From Puccinellia tenuiflora (lineage: Eukaryota; Streptophyta; Magnoliopsida; Poales; Poaceae), in the NCBI GenBank assembly GCA_012064385.1, contig QRDG01000473.1, positions 7,101,505-7,165,504 of the forward strand: DNA of 64,000 nucleotides. Reading direction: 5' to 3'. Under the pieces are notes generated by a model. It saw nothing but the letters and a program-made list of their open reading frames with translations. It had not been told where the DNA came from and did not search any database. Positions 1 through 11,782 of the stretch are shown here, in pieces. The translations under genes were made by a program, and so were the position numbers. Every line of letters starts with the position of its first letter. The first letter of the stretch is position 1.

Positions 1-290
1 GTTTTCAAAAGCAAATAGTAATCTAAACTACAATCACGGACAAGAGGATTGCAATGGCGATGAAAAAGAAGAGTATATATGTATGTTCTTCCTCTCTTCC
101 GCCGCGCCTTTGCTTTACTCTTGTAGCTCTTGTAGTTGTAGCCCTCTCATCCCACTTGCTTCGGACATCTTCATCTCTTTGTACACGAGGCAAAGATAAA
201 AGTGTTAGGCAAAGAAAAGAAGAGCAAGAGTTTATACACAAATCAAATAATAGTTAAATGACTGCACCAAAATCGAAAACATGCCTCATA

Positions 291-660
291 TATAGGTTGG
301 ACACACAAATTACAGAGATGGTGCTAGCGAGCCAAGTAGGATGCACAAGATGTGTGTACTCGTGCATCTCACAAGGCTCGCTAGACCATCCCCGTATCAC
401 ACGGTGTCACAAAATTTTAATCATCGGCATTCTAGAAAAATAGTACAAAACTAAACATCCGCATTCTCGGAGAAAGATGAAACAAAAACAAACATGATTT
501 GGATATGTGTTTCATACTTAGATTGGACACACAGAAGTTCCAGGGATGGTGCGAGTGAGCCAAGTAGTATGCACAAGATGTGTATTCGTGCATATCACAA
601 GGCTCACTAGCACCATCCCCGGGATCACACGGTGTCACTTCATTTTAATCATCGACATTC
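291..660. repeat. two tandem ~228-bp repeats, each a hairpin
   Basis: Two diverged copies start near 291 and 520. Each contains an inverted repeat: 317-333 pairs with 375-390 (one bulge), and 543-561 pairs with 601-619 (one mismatch in 19). Each has an inner ATGCAC/GTGCAT pair and is followed by a conserved CACGGTGTCAC. They lie downstream of the stop codon of the CACTA second gene. They could be a 3' untranslated structure or remnants of a small foldback element. The rest of 1-814 shows no gene. Confidence 0.7.
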
Positions 661-814
661 AGAGAGAAAGACGAAACAAAACAAAACAACTCTAATTAAA
701 TAGCATCGATCACACATGGAAGTTCAACGACCTTAGAAGCACAAGTTAATTTACGGATATAATTTACGAACACAAGTTCATCTATCGTACTAAGTAGACA
801 ACACATACCGTCGA

Positions 815-3800
815 TCACTTCTTCTTGCACGGCTTCGGCGGGAACGGGAGAACACCATCTATAGTGAATGGCCGGTGATCACCCTGCGCTATTGAGCGAT
901 GTTCGATCTCGTCGTTCGGTGGTACTGCAAAGCCGTTGAAGTACACCCCAAAGCGAGCCAAGACGTCGTCGTTGCAGATGATTCCCACGATCACCTGCTG
1001 GATGCGACCGAACTCTTGTCTGATACGAGCATCACTGGCTTCTGCCAAGCCGTTGCACCACTTGTCGATAGCAGCCAAAAATTGCAGTTGTTGTTGATCC
1101 TTTACAAACTCCCGCATGTGATTGATGAGGTACCATTCCTCCATCTTACTGCCTGGCGACTGCTTGATGCAGGGGAAGATAACTTTCTGGGTGAATATAA
1201 TCTTACCTCGCACTGTTCTTTTTTCTCTTTTCAAGACGCCTTCGCTTTGGGCGTAGGCATTAAGAGCTTCATTCAGAACAAGCTTGATGTTGGTGTAGTC
1301 TTTATCCCTATTCACATCACTCCCGGAGTCGAGATAGATGGCATACGACTCTTTCGGGTACATGACGATGAGGGTGCCGTATTGGTTACTGCGCAAAACA
1401 GTTCAAAAGAGACCATCATCCTCAAAATTGCAAAATAGCTTAACGATGGAAATCTACGAAAGCATGTTATGACGGTTAGCGAATGACTTACTCGGGAAAG
1501 TAAGGCATGAGAAAGATGTTTTTGCCAGGACGCGCACTGAAGAAGTCTCCGATGTACCGCGATACCTTTGCCCTACCCTTACGGGTGCTCAGGAACATTT
1601 CCTTCATGTAGTAGGGGTCAATTATCGCGATGCCCGGGGTATTCTCCTTTAAGATCTGGTGCGCCATACTAAGGGCAATCAGGCAGACGATCGATGGGTG
1701 GAGTGCGTACATGTGATACATGTTGAAGATGTCATTAAATCTCAGGAGGATCACGTCCCCGGAGTCTTTAGTGACAAAGCCCAAGCCATCTATCTCTGGC
1801 ACCTTTGCGTGGAAAACCGGGTATGTTGGATCTTCCTCTTTGAGAAGCCTCTCGTCATGATAAAGAACACCCTCATGGAGGTTCCTCATGTCCCCGGTCA
1901 AGAGATCTACCAACCTCGGCGGCATCATTGCTTTACCCACATGATGGATCGAATGCCAGTCGACGATGGGTAACCTGTCCATTACCCGGCGCGGCGGCTT
2001 CGACTTAGTACCCGGCACCGGCTGGCTGTTAGAGTCAAAGGTAGGTTTCTTCTTATATCTTTTTCGTCCCGTCTTCTTAGGCTCCTTCGGTGCCATCGCA
2101 TCTTTGATGGCCTCCCGAACTGTGTCCTGGCTCAAACCAACTTGCTCGGGGGCAGCTTCTGACGTATCTTGAGAACAGAATAGACGCTTCGTGCACAGAT
2201 ATTTATCTATGAGATCAGCTTTTTGCCCCCGAGATCATGGTCAACTGGACCCTCGCCAGCATATCTATCATCGTGAGCTCCGTCATCGTAAGGATCATCA
2301 GCGAGGAAGTCATTAGGGTCATCATCGCGATCATTGGCTTCCTCTTCGTCCTGTGTTTGCTGCACTGGGGTGGTGACAGAAGGGTCCACACGAATCAGTG
2401 CTTTTGGCCATATCATGGCCCAAAGCACGCATTGTTCGAGGTTTAACTCGCTATCGGCTTCGTCCGGTTGGAAAGGAGGATACAAACTACCGCAACCCAG
2501 TAAAGCCCGGCTGATTGCAACCCTGAACATGTCATCGACCATAGGCCCGCCGTGGGAAATGCGGTTAAGAGGTGTCACGATCTTACCCTTTGCCACATCC
2601 TTGAGCTCACCGTTCACATCAAGGAGCAATGTCCATCTCGTCTTGTCGGCCTGCGAAAACATGTGTAAGGCGTTAGAGAGGGCGCCAAAGAATGATGTAA
2701 TATGTATCTTGTTGAGGCTTTTATGATGCTTAATTACCGTGATGGCATTGAGCTCGGCTAACATGACGGACCGCGCGTCGCCGGCTGGGTAATCAAGACG
2801 GGAGGGCTTGATCTTTGAGGCGCGGTGACGGTCGGCGATTCCTCCCTACCATCTGCGTTGGTGCCGGCCGGCGTATGGTCGTCCCTACCAGAATTAGGGT
2901 TGACGGCCAGGCTTTGCACAATAGGCGCCACACCGCTCGAGTTTCTGGATCCTGCTAAGCTAATCACGGGGGGGAGGCCCTTGTTTGCCCCCCTCAAACC
3001 AAGCCCCGATGGAAATATAGATGTTGGGCAGGAGGGCGTTGAGCCTTTTTTCCACCACTACATCGATGGACGCATCCATTTTTGATTGATCGGCCATCTT
3101 CCGCTCCTTTCGCTTCTCCTTGGAGTCGGGGAAGTAATAGAAATGTTTATGACCCATTCCGGCGCCAACCACATGGCCACGATGCGACACTTTATCCGAT
3201 GACACTTTCTTTGTCTCGTTTAGCGCCCTAAGGAAAGGTGTCTGATATGGGCCCTTCTGGTCCGAGGAGTCTTCAGATTGATCATGTTCTTCCTTTTCTC
3301 GTTCCTTGAGAATTTTGTTCTCAAGTTCCTTCACCTTGGTGTTCAAGAAAAGCTCCCCGGGTGATTTGGGATGATCCCTGAATCGGGCCCTAACAAATTT
3401 CCAGGTGAGCCGGTCTTTGATCTTGTCGTAGGGGTTCGGCCCTTCCCTTCGTGCGTCCTCCTTTTGCCAAATTGGCTCCTTCCCGGCGTATCCCCAGCTT
3501 CCGAGATTGTGGGGAGCAATGTTCTTTTTCTGCATGTCTTTCCCCCACTGCCTCTGCTTCTGCTTTGCAGCAGTGGCTTCTATGGCCTTGAATTCTTCAA
3601 AGTCCTCTTCGGAAATGTTGGGCCATATTTTGTGGATCTCGTCAAAACCGGCACCTTCTTCCTCAATCATCTTCCTCACATCTCCTCTCCAAGTTGCAAA
3701 GGCTTTGCCCAACTTGCCAAGGGCTTGTGTGTTAACAATATTGGTTTTGATATCCTTGTTATCGTAGGGTGTCGGGAACTTGTATCGTGTGTGCACCTTA

Positions 3801-4234
3801 TCAATGAGATAGGCGGCCAAACCTGCATTGTCCTTCGCCTTTAGTTTGTCGTCGTTGATTCTCCCCCATTCCCGAGCGATGCATCCAAGCTAGAGGCCGT
3901 ACCCTTTGACATCTTTTTCCGGCTTCGTAGGAAGACCGCTTTTAGGGTCCACCTCTGTGAATGCATGATGGGTGCTGCCGAGATTTTTTGGTTTCCTCTT
4001 CTTGCGTTTACGCTCTCTGCTGGCTTCGCTACCAGAAGGGCCACCCTCCTCGACGCCACTAGTAGTGGTCCCAGCATCACCACGCTCGGCTTCGCTAGCA
4101 GATGGGGCCTCCATCTCACCATCGGCCGCATGCTCGATCTCCTCATCGTCGGCATACTTGTACTGTGCAAGCATCGATAGGTATGCATCGTTGCCTCCTG
4201 TCCGAGAACCCCCGGCCTGGTCGTTGTGAGCCAT
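815..4234 (-). pseudogene. CACTA second gene, C-terminal C48/Ulp1-like protease fold, broken
   Basis: Reading starts at 4234 with an acidic Ser/Glu-rich N-terminus and a basic KRKKRKPK stretch. It reaches an in-frame TAG near 3890 (after KGYGL) and continues in the same frame to 2960. A G7 run near 2967-2973 shifts the frame into 2758-2997, and another shift leads into 2207-2764, an acidic segment. It resumes through a 'DKYLCTKRLF' segment to 1492. A plausible GT-AG intron (1389-1491) joins PYFPD to NQYGTLIVMYP. The last exon (815-1388) has the LDSG-type turn of C48 peptidases, but the expected histidine position reads Tyr and no catalytic Cys is visible. Similar proteins accompany TNP2 in grass CACTA elements; their role is not established. 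I infer it is not catalytic in this copy. Confidence 0.8.
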
Positions 4235-4312
4235 TGATCTTCACACTGTCGAGGAAATTAAGTCAAAGTTAGTACAAAAAATATAAGAAAAAACCACTTA
4301 ATTAAATACTAA

Positions 4313-4529
4313 GGTACCCCATGAGTCCAAATTTGCCGAAATGTCGATTAACTTCCGTCTCGGCAAATTCGGGTACTCCATATGTCCTATTGTTTAGCAA
4401 AAGTCATGCCAAAATTCACGGAAAATTTCGGCATGACCTTTGCTAAAAATAGGGCATATGGAGTACCCGAATTTGTCGGAACGAAAGTTAATCGACATTC
4501 CAGCAATCTCAAGGGCCTCATGGGGTACC
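4313..4529. repeat. 217-bp long imperfect inverted repeat (hairpin)
   Basis: The arms start and end with GGTACCCCATGAG and its complement. Long matched blocks include ATGTCGATTAACTT, CAAATTCGGGTACTCC followed by ATATG, TTTAGCAAA and GTCATGCC, separated by single mismatches and one poorly matching stretch. The loop near 4418-4426 is only a few bases. It lies about 80 bp upstream of the second CACTA gene start (minus strand). One arm resembles the leader of the TNP2 gene at 11207-11312. A transcript crossing it would fold into a near-continuous stem of about 100 bp. Confidence 0.85.
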
Positions 4530-4534
4530 TGCAA

Positions 4535-4720
4535 ACATTTCATACACACATCCACCACCACAACTTCATCACAACCATCACAAATTCATAGACACCACCA
4601 CCATCACAACAACACAATCCCACCACAACCAAGTACCACCACCATCATGACAACACGACAATCATCACCACATCCACCACCACCACATTCACATCATCGA
4701 CAATCTCATCATCTCACCTG
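4535..4720. repeat. CAC/CAT-rich low-complexity tract
   Basis: A run of CCACCA, CATCAC and CAACA words that translates as Thr/His/Pro-rich peptide in several frames. It has no conserved motif and is read as simple sequence, not a gene. From here to about 5200 the sequence is AT-rich with no recognisable feature. Confidence 0.7.
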
Positions 4721-5255
4721 AAAACTGAACAGCAGGGTCAAGGTCCTTCTCACCACCACACAGCAGCGTCGAGGTCCTTCTAAACTTCCTGCATATGGCA
4801 AACAATTGGAATTAAGAACTATAATCATAACAATTGCAATTAAGAAGACTTGTTCAAAAAAATAGTGCATTTCAGACCTAAAAATAGTACTTCATGATCT
4901 TGATCTGATTTAAAAAGTACCAACTTTGGAGCATTTATAAAGTATCAAATCTTGATCCTATTTAAAATTTACCTTCATGGATCTATTCTACTAAGATAGT
5001 ACTTCATGATCAACCAGAGAAATAATTTTTTGTATACTTCTAGCACCTTAATTCAAGACATTTTTAAGGCATGTTTAAACACTGACCATATATAACTTAG
5101 CAAAACATTATGAAATTTAGCAAAAAATTATTGAAATTTTCATCTCCTAGCAGCGCCTAGCAGCAACAAATAGCACCTAGCAGCAAAACTACAAGATCTA
5201 AGTACGGAATCCGCATGAGTGGGATAAAAAAAAGCTAGCAGGTCGTTAGGGGCAT

Positions 5256-5640
5256 TTGACCGAACACCTTGCATGCATCAAGCTCGAGGAGGAGGGGCAC
5301 GTACTCGGGAGCTCATACCTGACTCTAGGGGAGGAGGAGCTCGATGAGGAGGAGGCCGTCAGTGGTCAGGGCACGGCTCGACCGGGTGGAGGAGGACGGA
5401 TGGTGTCGCGCACGTGTGAGGCCGACGGAGCCGGGGCTGCGGCAAGGGAGGGAAGGGGAGAGGTGCAACATGAGGGCATGGAGTAGAAGTGGGTCAGTGG
5501 CGGTGAGAGGCGTGCGTGGGTGCGGGGGAAAGAGGGCCGGCGGCGGCGGGAGGCGTGCACGGGGGAGAGGCGGCCGGTGGCGGGACAGTTCGTCTCAGGC
5601 GCCGCGCGTATGTGTGTGACTTTGAACTTTTGGGAACGGC
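5256..5640. other. GC-rich island between the two CACTA genes
   Basis: An abrupt change to GC-rich, CpG-rich sequence with GGCGGC and GAGGAGG words between AT-rich flanks. Open frames exist on both strands, but all are Arg/Gly/Pro compositional artefacts with no recognisable domain. It could be a promoter-like island of the element or captured host 5' sequence. Confidence 0.4.
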
Positions 5641-5656
5641 CGGGCCTAAGTGCAAA

Positions 5657-5795
5657 GGGGCACCTTACCGCTGGCGAACAGCGTCACTAGTTCGCCAGCG
5701 GTAAGCGCTTACTGCTGACGAATAGCTAGGCCTGTTAGCCAGTGGTCAGTGGTTACCACTTGCGAACATGTTAGGTTGTTCGCTGGTGGTAATGT
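5657..5795. repeat. CACTA subterminal-type repeats in an internal position
   Basis: Contains ACCGCTGGCGAAC...GTTCGCCAGCGGT, then diverged pairs (CTGCTGACGAA; ACCACTTGCGAAC...GTTCGCTGGTGGT). These are the same units as at the right terminus (11783-12171), but lie between the two genes, where subterminal repeats are not expected. 5800-6140 downstream is AT-rich and empty. Confidence 0.7.
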
Positions 5796-7511
5796 TTTAT
5801 TATTATTTTGTCATTTTGTATTCTGTTTATTATTAAGTTTTCCAAATTATTGTTTTCCAAATATTTTTAGTATTATTTTGCATTCTATTTATTATTAAGT
5901 TTTCCAAATTATTGTTTCCCCTCTATTAAGCTTTCCAAATTCATGATTTCAAAAATTGGTAAAAATAGTGACTTAATAAAAATGTGTAAGTTAATTTTAA
6001 GGATATAAACATAACATGAGGTACATATATATAATTAATTAGTGCACAATATCACATCACTTGATCATCATCGAAACAAGCCCGATACAAAAGAGAGATA
6101 CTTATATATTTTCGCATGCAATGCTGACACAACGCGTCTTTCTCAGCGTTTGGCATTCTTCTTGCCTTTTTTGGTCGCAGTTGCATAATTTAGCCCCACA
6201 TCGTGACTTCTTCTTTTGAATGGAAGACCTTGCCTAGGTAGCGTGGTTCTGCTTCTTCTTGTGGTGTATGTTGCCTTATCATCATCATCTTGATCGTCGA
6301 CGATATTTGGGTCGTCGAACATGTCGAACTCGTCCTCGTTGGCGACACCGTCCATTCCGATGATGTTTCTTTTGCCGTCCTGACGATGACACGGCTAGGC
6401 CATGACGGATCAGTTATGAAGAAGCATTGGGAGACGTGCTTAGCCAGAACCCATGGCTCATTTTGCGCAGTGATGTTCGCGCTAGATGAATTGCCGGCTT
6501 CGGGTATAACCATGGTGGTGAAGTATTTGTCTTCTTTTTGACGGTCGACATCCTAGCCCATCTGACGCGGAACATCGGCACCTTCTCTCCAGAGTAGTTA
6601 AGCTCCCAGATCTCCTCGATCCTTCCGTGGTATCTTAACTTTTTGTCACCAGTGTAGGATTCCATCGTTACCCCTGAGTTTTGATAATCCGAAGTTTTGT
6701 CCTTTTGCTCCGTGTAGAAAGTGAACCCATTGATATCATATGCTTGAAACGTCGCGAGGTTGGGGGCGGGGCCACGTGACAAGGCGTATAAGAGTTTAGC
6801 TTCCGCACTAGCCGTTGGGGGCGGAGCATCAAGCTCATCTTTGAACCAACGCAAGAAAGAGGAGTTGTGCTCTCTGATTATTTCTCCTTCTGTCCTCCAC
6901 TTGCCCTGGTCAGTGTACTTCTTTTCAATCAGGCTCTTGTGCTTTTCCACCCAAGTATCGACAATTTGAATGTGTTGGAGAGCCACTAAGTTTGCCATGT
7001 TAAAATCGGTGCGTCGAGAAGCGTGGTACACATGCAACTCCCTCCGGCCATTTTTGTGACCAGCTCCATCGAGCTTGCCAATGTGCTTGTTTCCGGGCAA
7101 ACCAACAGGGTCCTCCATGTCCAGAAAATTTGTGCAGAAAGAGGTGCACTCTTCGGTGAGAAAGCCCTGAACGATGCTTCCATCCGGATGGGTCCTGTTA
7201 CGAACGAATCCTTTGATGACCCCATTCATCCTTTCAAACGGCATCATGTTGTGCTGGAACAATGGCCCGAGATGGATGATATCATCCAAGATACGGACCA
7301 ACAGATGCACACAGATGTCAAAGAATGCGGGCGGGAAGTACATCTCAAGCTCGCATAGTATCACGACGATCTCTTCCTGCAACCTTGAGAGTTGCTTCCC
7401 AATGATTGACTTTCGGGACATCACGTCGAAGAAGTTACAGAGGCCAAAAAGGGTTTCACGGACGTGCTTGTCCATTATCCCTCGGATCACAACCGGAAGT
7501 ATCTGCGTCAT

Positions 7512-9017
7512 TGCGTGTCAAACGTATCTATAATTTTGTATTGATCCATGCTAGTTTTTTTATGTTGTCACATGTTTCTACTATCTTATTATATCAATTT
7601 GAGGCATTTTATTGAACTAACCTATTGACAAGATGCCCAGTGCCAGTTCCCTGTTTTTGTCATGTTTTTGTTGCAGAAAGTTACTTCTGGAAATATTCTC
7701 AGAATTGGACGAACATTTACGTGGATTTTTTATTGGACAAATGAAGACCGGAGCCAAAAGGGCGACCCAGGGGGCAGCCCACAGGCTAGGGGTGACCTGT
7801 GGCCGCGGCCTAGGGTCCACCCGCGGGTGGGACCCGCCCCTGCCCTGTGGGGCACCCCTCGGTCGCCTCCGACGCCTATAAAATCATCCCCGACGAAAAA
7901 ACCCTAACCCCCGAAGGATTTTCCCAAATACGATACAGAGCTCCGCCGCCATCGCTGACAAGTTTCGGGGGTTCAGAAGGTCCTGTTCCGGCACCCTGCC
8001 GAGACGGGGATCGACCGCCGGAGCCATCTCCATCAACACCGCTACTTCCCGCGATGAGGAGGGAGTAGTCCCTCACCGGGGCTGAGGCTTATACAAGTAG
8101 CTATGTGGTTATATCTCTCTCCCATGATGTGATCTTCGTTGTGATCATGAGCTTTATTATTATAGTTGAATACATGATATTTCCCTATGTGTAATGGATA
8201 TGATGTTGCTCAAGTGGTGTTATCTACTATAATTTGCGGAGTCACCGTTGTGATCACGGTACCACGGTGACAGTGAGGGTGCCATGTGTGGCTCTATGCA
8301 TCAATATTAGAGGGATCTTCATCATGAGTTTGTTCTTTATTATTGTTGGATTGAATAGATCATGAGGTTTCTTAATGCCTGTGTTATTGAAGAAAGAGAC
8401 CATTCAAGAAATAGGTTGTGGTGTTTGTTAGTACTATCTTTGGATGCAGATAGTGACAGCATGAAGTGTCCATAGATGTGGAATACGAACTTTAAGGTGT
8501 GCTTTTCGTAGCCCTACGCAATTCTCATCCTATTTGATCCACGAAAGAATGATCTCCGAGTAACGTCTACCATGCATGTGTTTTTGTGGGAACTATCATG
8601 TGCTTAATTATGTTAATGATGTTGAGAGTAGTCACTAGTGAAAGTATGAAGCCTGGCCTTGTTTCCAAGCATTGATACACCGTTTTTAGTCACATTTGTC
8701 ACTTGTTCGCTTGCTGCCATTTTTATTACAGAATTACAAAACATTGTTTTACCATCCATATTACCCATATTTTAATATCTCTTCGCCGAACTAGTGCACC
8801 TATACAACTGACAATTGTATTAGGTGTGTTGGGGACACAAGAGACTTCTTGTATCTTAATTGCAGGGTTGCTTGAGAGAGGATACATTCACCTTACACCT
8901 CCCTGAGATCGATAAACCTTGGGTTACTCACTTAAGGGAAATTTGCTGCTGTCCTACAAACCTCCGCGCTTGGAGGCCCAACAAGTCTACAAGAATAGAA
9001 GCGTGTAGTAGACATCA
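7512..9017 (+). mobile_element. solo Gypsy-type LTR (1506 bp) inserted in the TNP2 pseudogene
   Basis: The element starts TGCGTGTCAAACGTATC, ends GTAGTAGACATCA, and is flanked by the identical 5-bp duplication GTCAT (7507-7511 and 9018-9022). The flanks rejoin to an uninterrupted transposase reading frame. The first several hundred bases resemble the LTR at 19712, but the 3' end differs, so it is a related family. There is no internal region or second LTR, as expected after recombination between LTRs. TG...CA ends and the duplication are seen directly; family assignment (Sabrina/WHAM-like) is only a guess. Confidence 0.88.
7877..7883 (+). promoter_or_regulatory. TATA box of the solo LTR
   Basis: TATAAAA follows a GC-rich block. 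The same position in both LTRs of element A also has TATAAAT (20080-20086 and 26293-26299). This is the likely LTR promoter; activity is not shown. Confidence 0.45.
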
Positions 9018-11206
9018 GTCATCATCACGTGACAGTCATGAGACTTCATCCCGCTAAACTTTTGTTTCTGTGGGTCTAAAAATCTGCTTATTAGCCCCGA
9101 GAAACCCAAAGGCACTTTGACTCCTAGAAGGCACTTGATCAATTGTTCGATCTCGTTCGGACTTAGAGTGAAGCAGGAGGGGGGCAGTAATAGTCGTTCC
9201 TCTTAACCCTTTTGCCCTTGGGACTGTCTGTCTCCTCTTCCGATTGGTCATGATCAATAGCCGGGCGTCCTCCCTGAAGCTCTTCCCAGATACCCATATG
9301 TATCAGGTCGCTTCTTGCTTTCGGCCCATCTTTCGTCCTCTCCGGCATGTTGAGCAGAGTGCCAAACAGACTCCCGAACACATTCTTCGTGATATGCATT
9401 AGATCTAGGCAATGAGGCGTACCGAGGATGGGCCAGCACGGCAAGTCCCAAAACACGGACCTCGTCTTCCATACATCCAGGAGTGGTTTTGGCGCCTTTT
9501 GCTTCTTTCCCGGCCGAGGGCACTCTTCCCATTCATTCAGCAAATCATATATTTCTTCGCCGCACCTCTTATGTGGAGGTCCCCGAAGCTCTTCTTCGCC
9601 GTTGAAAAGGTCTCCACGCCTTCTCCACGAGTCTTTAATGTGTAGCCACCTTCGATGGCTAATGTAGATGGTTTTCGAAGACCTGGGATCTTTCTGGAGC
9701 TAGTGAAACGTCGGGTCATCCATGCACCTCACACATCCGTTATGTCAGTGGCACACCCGGCCTGAGACGTATCCGTAGCTGGGCAAGTCGTGCACCCTAT
9801 AGAGCAAGGAGGCTCTCATAGAAAAATATTCTTCTGTGAGGGCGTCCCATGTGTTGACCCCGCCTTCCTCCCATAACGTGTGTAGCTCATCTTTCAGTAG
9901 CTTCAGATACATATGGATGTCGGTGCCCGGTTGTTTCGTCCCTTGAATGAGCATGCTCATGTGTATGTACTTCCTCTTCATGCACAGCCAGGGCGGGAGG
10001 TTGTATATCCATACGAACACGGGCCAGGTGCTATGTGTGCTGCTCTGGTTGCCAAACGGATTGAGACCGTTGGTGCTCGCACCCAACCTAATGTTCCTTG
10101 GCTCTGCCCCGAAAGTTGGATATTCATCGTCTAATGCTTTCCACTGGCATGCATCCGAAGGGTGTGTCAGATTTACCTTTTCATTCCGCTCTAGATCTTT
10201 CAGAACTTTCTCCCTTCTCTCCGCATGCCAGCGCATGAGCTTTGCTTCCTTGCGGTCCGCGAAATAGCACTGCAAATGGGGGATGAGCAGAAAGTACCAC
10301 ACAACTTTTCGAGGAGCTTTATTCCTCCCTTTCTTGTATCGAGCAGCCTTGCACACCGGACATGTAGTCTTGTCCGCGTCCCCTTCCCGAAAGATGTAGC
10401 AGTCGTTGATGCACACGTGGTATTTTTCGTGCGGTAAATCAAAGGCCACACGATTTGCTTGGCCTCGTCACAACTTTTAGGACACGTGTTCTACTTCAGA
10501 AGCTTGCTTTCCCAGTATTGCAGACTTGCATCGAGTCTTACGTCGCTCCATTTGGTATCTTGCCTTCATCTGCAGAACATCGAACGCTACTTTCAAGCGG
10601 GAGTCATCCGGTTCGCAATCTGGATACAACGGAGTATTTGAGTCTATCTCTAGTTGCGCCAGCTTAGATTGCTCTCTTGCAGCAGATCTGGGGTTAGTCG
10701 TCTTCTTGAGAAGCAGTTCTTTGAGATGAGGGTCCCGCACGACTGAAGTTAGCGGTGCTCGCGTGTCCTCGTCTTCCTCCGTTACATGTTGTTCATCACT
10801 GTCTTCTCCGGCATATATATCATGTGTCGGATGAGCAGGCTCTTGATCATCTTCTTGCACCTCGTTGTCATCATTGACCTGCTACCCTTCCTGATCATTT
10901 CCTGCCGCCGCCCCATGGATTTCGTCATCATCTTCATCATCACTTATGCACTGAGTGTGCCCCTCCATGAAACCACGCCTGAGCAGGTGCTCCAGCAACT
11001 GTCCGCTAAAGGGGTCGAGGGCGCTCTCTAGTCTGCATTTTCGACACGGACATTGTATCATTTTGCGATTATTCCGTACCGTGTCTTCCGTCACGTGCCT
11101 CAAGTATCTATTCACGACACGTTCGCTCAAAGTGACCATTCTCGCCTGCACGGTGTAGAACAAATAATACAATTATTAGAACCATATATATATCTTTTTC
11201 ACGAAA

Positions 11207-11312
11207 AAAATTCGGCATGACCTTCCTAGAAATAGGACCTAAGAGGGAGTGCCAAAATTTGCCGAGACGGAAATTAATCAACATCTCGGCAAAATATTGG
11301 CAACTCATTTTA
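11207..11312 (-). promoter_or_regulatory. TNP2 leader/promoter block with short hairpin
   Basis: Just upstream of the TNP2 start (minus strand). It contains CGGCATGACCTT, a variant of AAATAGG, and a 10-bp stem TTTGCCGAGA...TCTCGGCAAA. The same words in the same order occur in the inverted repeat upstream of the second gene (4313-4529), so both genes share a leader-type sequence. 11313-11782 shows no other feature. Confidence 0.55.
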
Positions 11313-11782
11313 ATTTCACATTTTCACACAACCACAACATGCACAATTTCACACATATATATAGTCCATTCCGGCAAATTCCGGTCAAATTTCATAAAAA
11401 ATCATTTATATTAGTCCACAATAATTAGATCGATGACCACACGTATGAGATCGAGTTAAGTTCACCGAGAAAAGAGGTGTGGAATGCTTGTATAACAATG
11501 TTGGTGGAGATTTGGAGATATAGTAGTGCTGGAGAGAGAGCGATGGGTAGATCTCTAGATCTAGATCTAGAATAGTTTTGGGCGAGAAATCATTTGGTGA
11601 ATAGGATGTAGAGAGGGGATGAAGCTAGATCTACCACCTAAACTAGTTTTGATGGGTTAAAACTAGTGGAGAAGATGGGGCGTGGACATTTAATGGGGGG
11701 CTTGAGCTAGTGTGAAGAGGGAGAGTGAGATGCAAATGGAGGTGGTAGGTGTGGCTGGTCGAATTTAAGTGAAGTTCCCAGG

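Larger units (their letters stand above)
6143..11172 (-). pseudogene. CACTA TNP2-type transposase, broken and split by a solo LTR
   Basis: The N-terminal Transpos_assoc-like domain (11172-10882, with CPCRKCR) is followed by an in-frame TAG near 10883, then an acidic linker in the same frame. A small deletion and frameshift near 10449-10490 lead into the TNP2 core (Transposase_21 type): PHEKYHVCINDC, NPFGNQSSTHSTWPVFVWIY and LPPWLCMKRKYIHM, to 9745. The core continues, shifted, through CVRCMDDPTFH to WDLPCWPILGTPHCLDLMH (9543-9163). The solo LTR at 7512-9017 cuts the reading between HDCHVMMT and QILPVVIRG. Beyond it come DUF4218-like and DUF4216-like regions (7511-6414) and a C-terminal basic tail to 6143 after one or two more shifts. 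The position usually Asp in STDG reads Asn. TNP2 transposases bind and cut CACTA ends; this copy cannot make an intact protein. Confidence 0.9.

Noticed and set aside
1..640. Short open frames at the start of the window
   Set aside because: They lie in repeat-rich 3' sequence of the CACTA element, overlap on both strands and have no domains.
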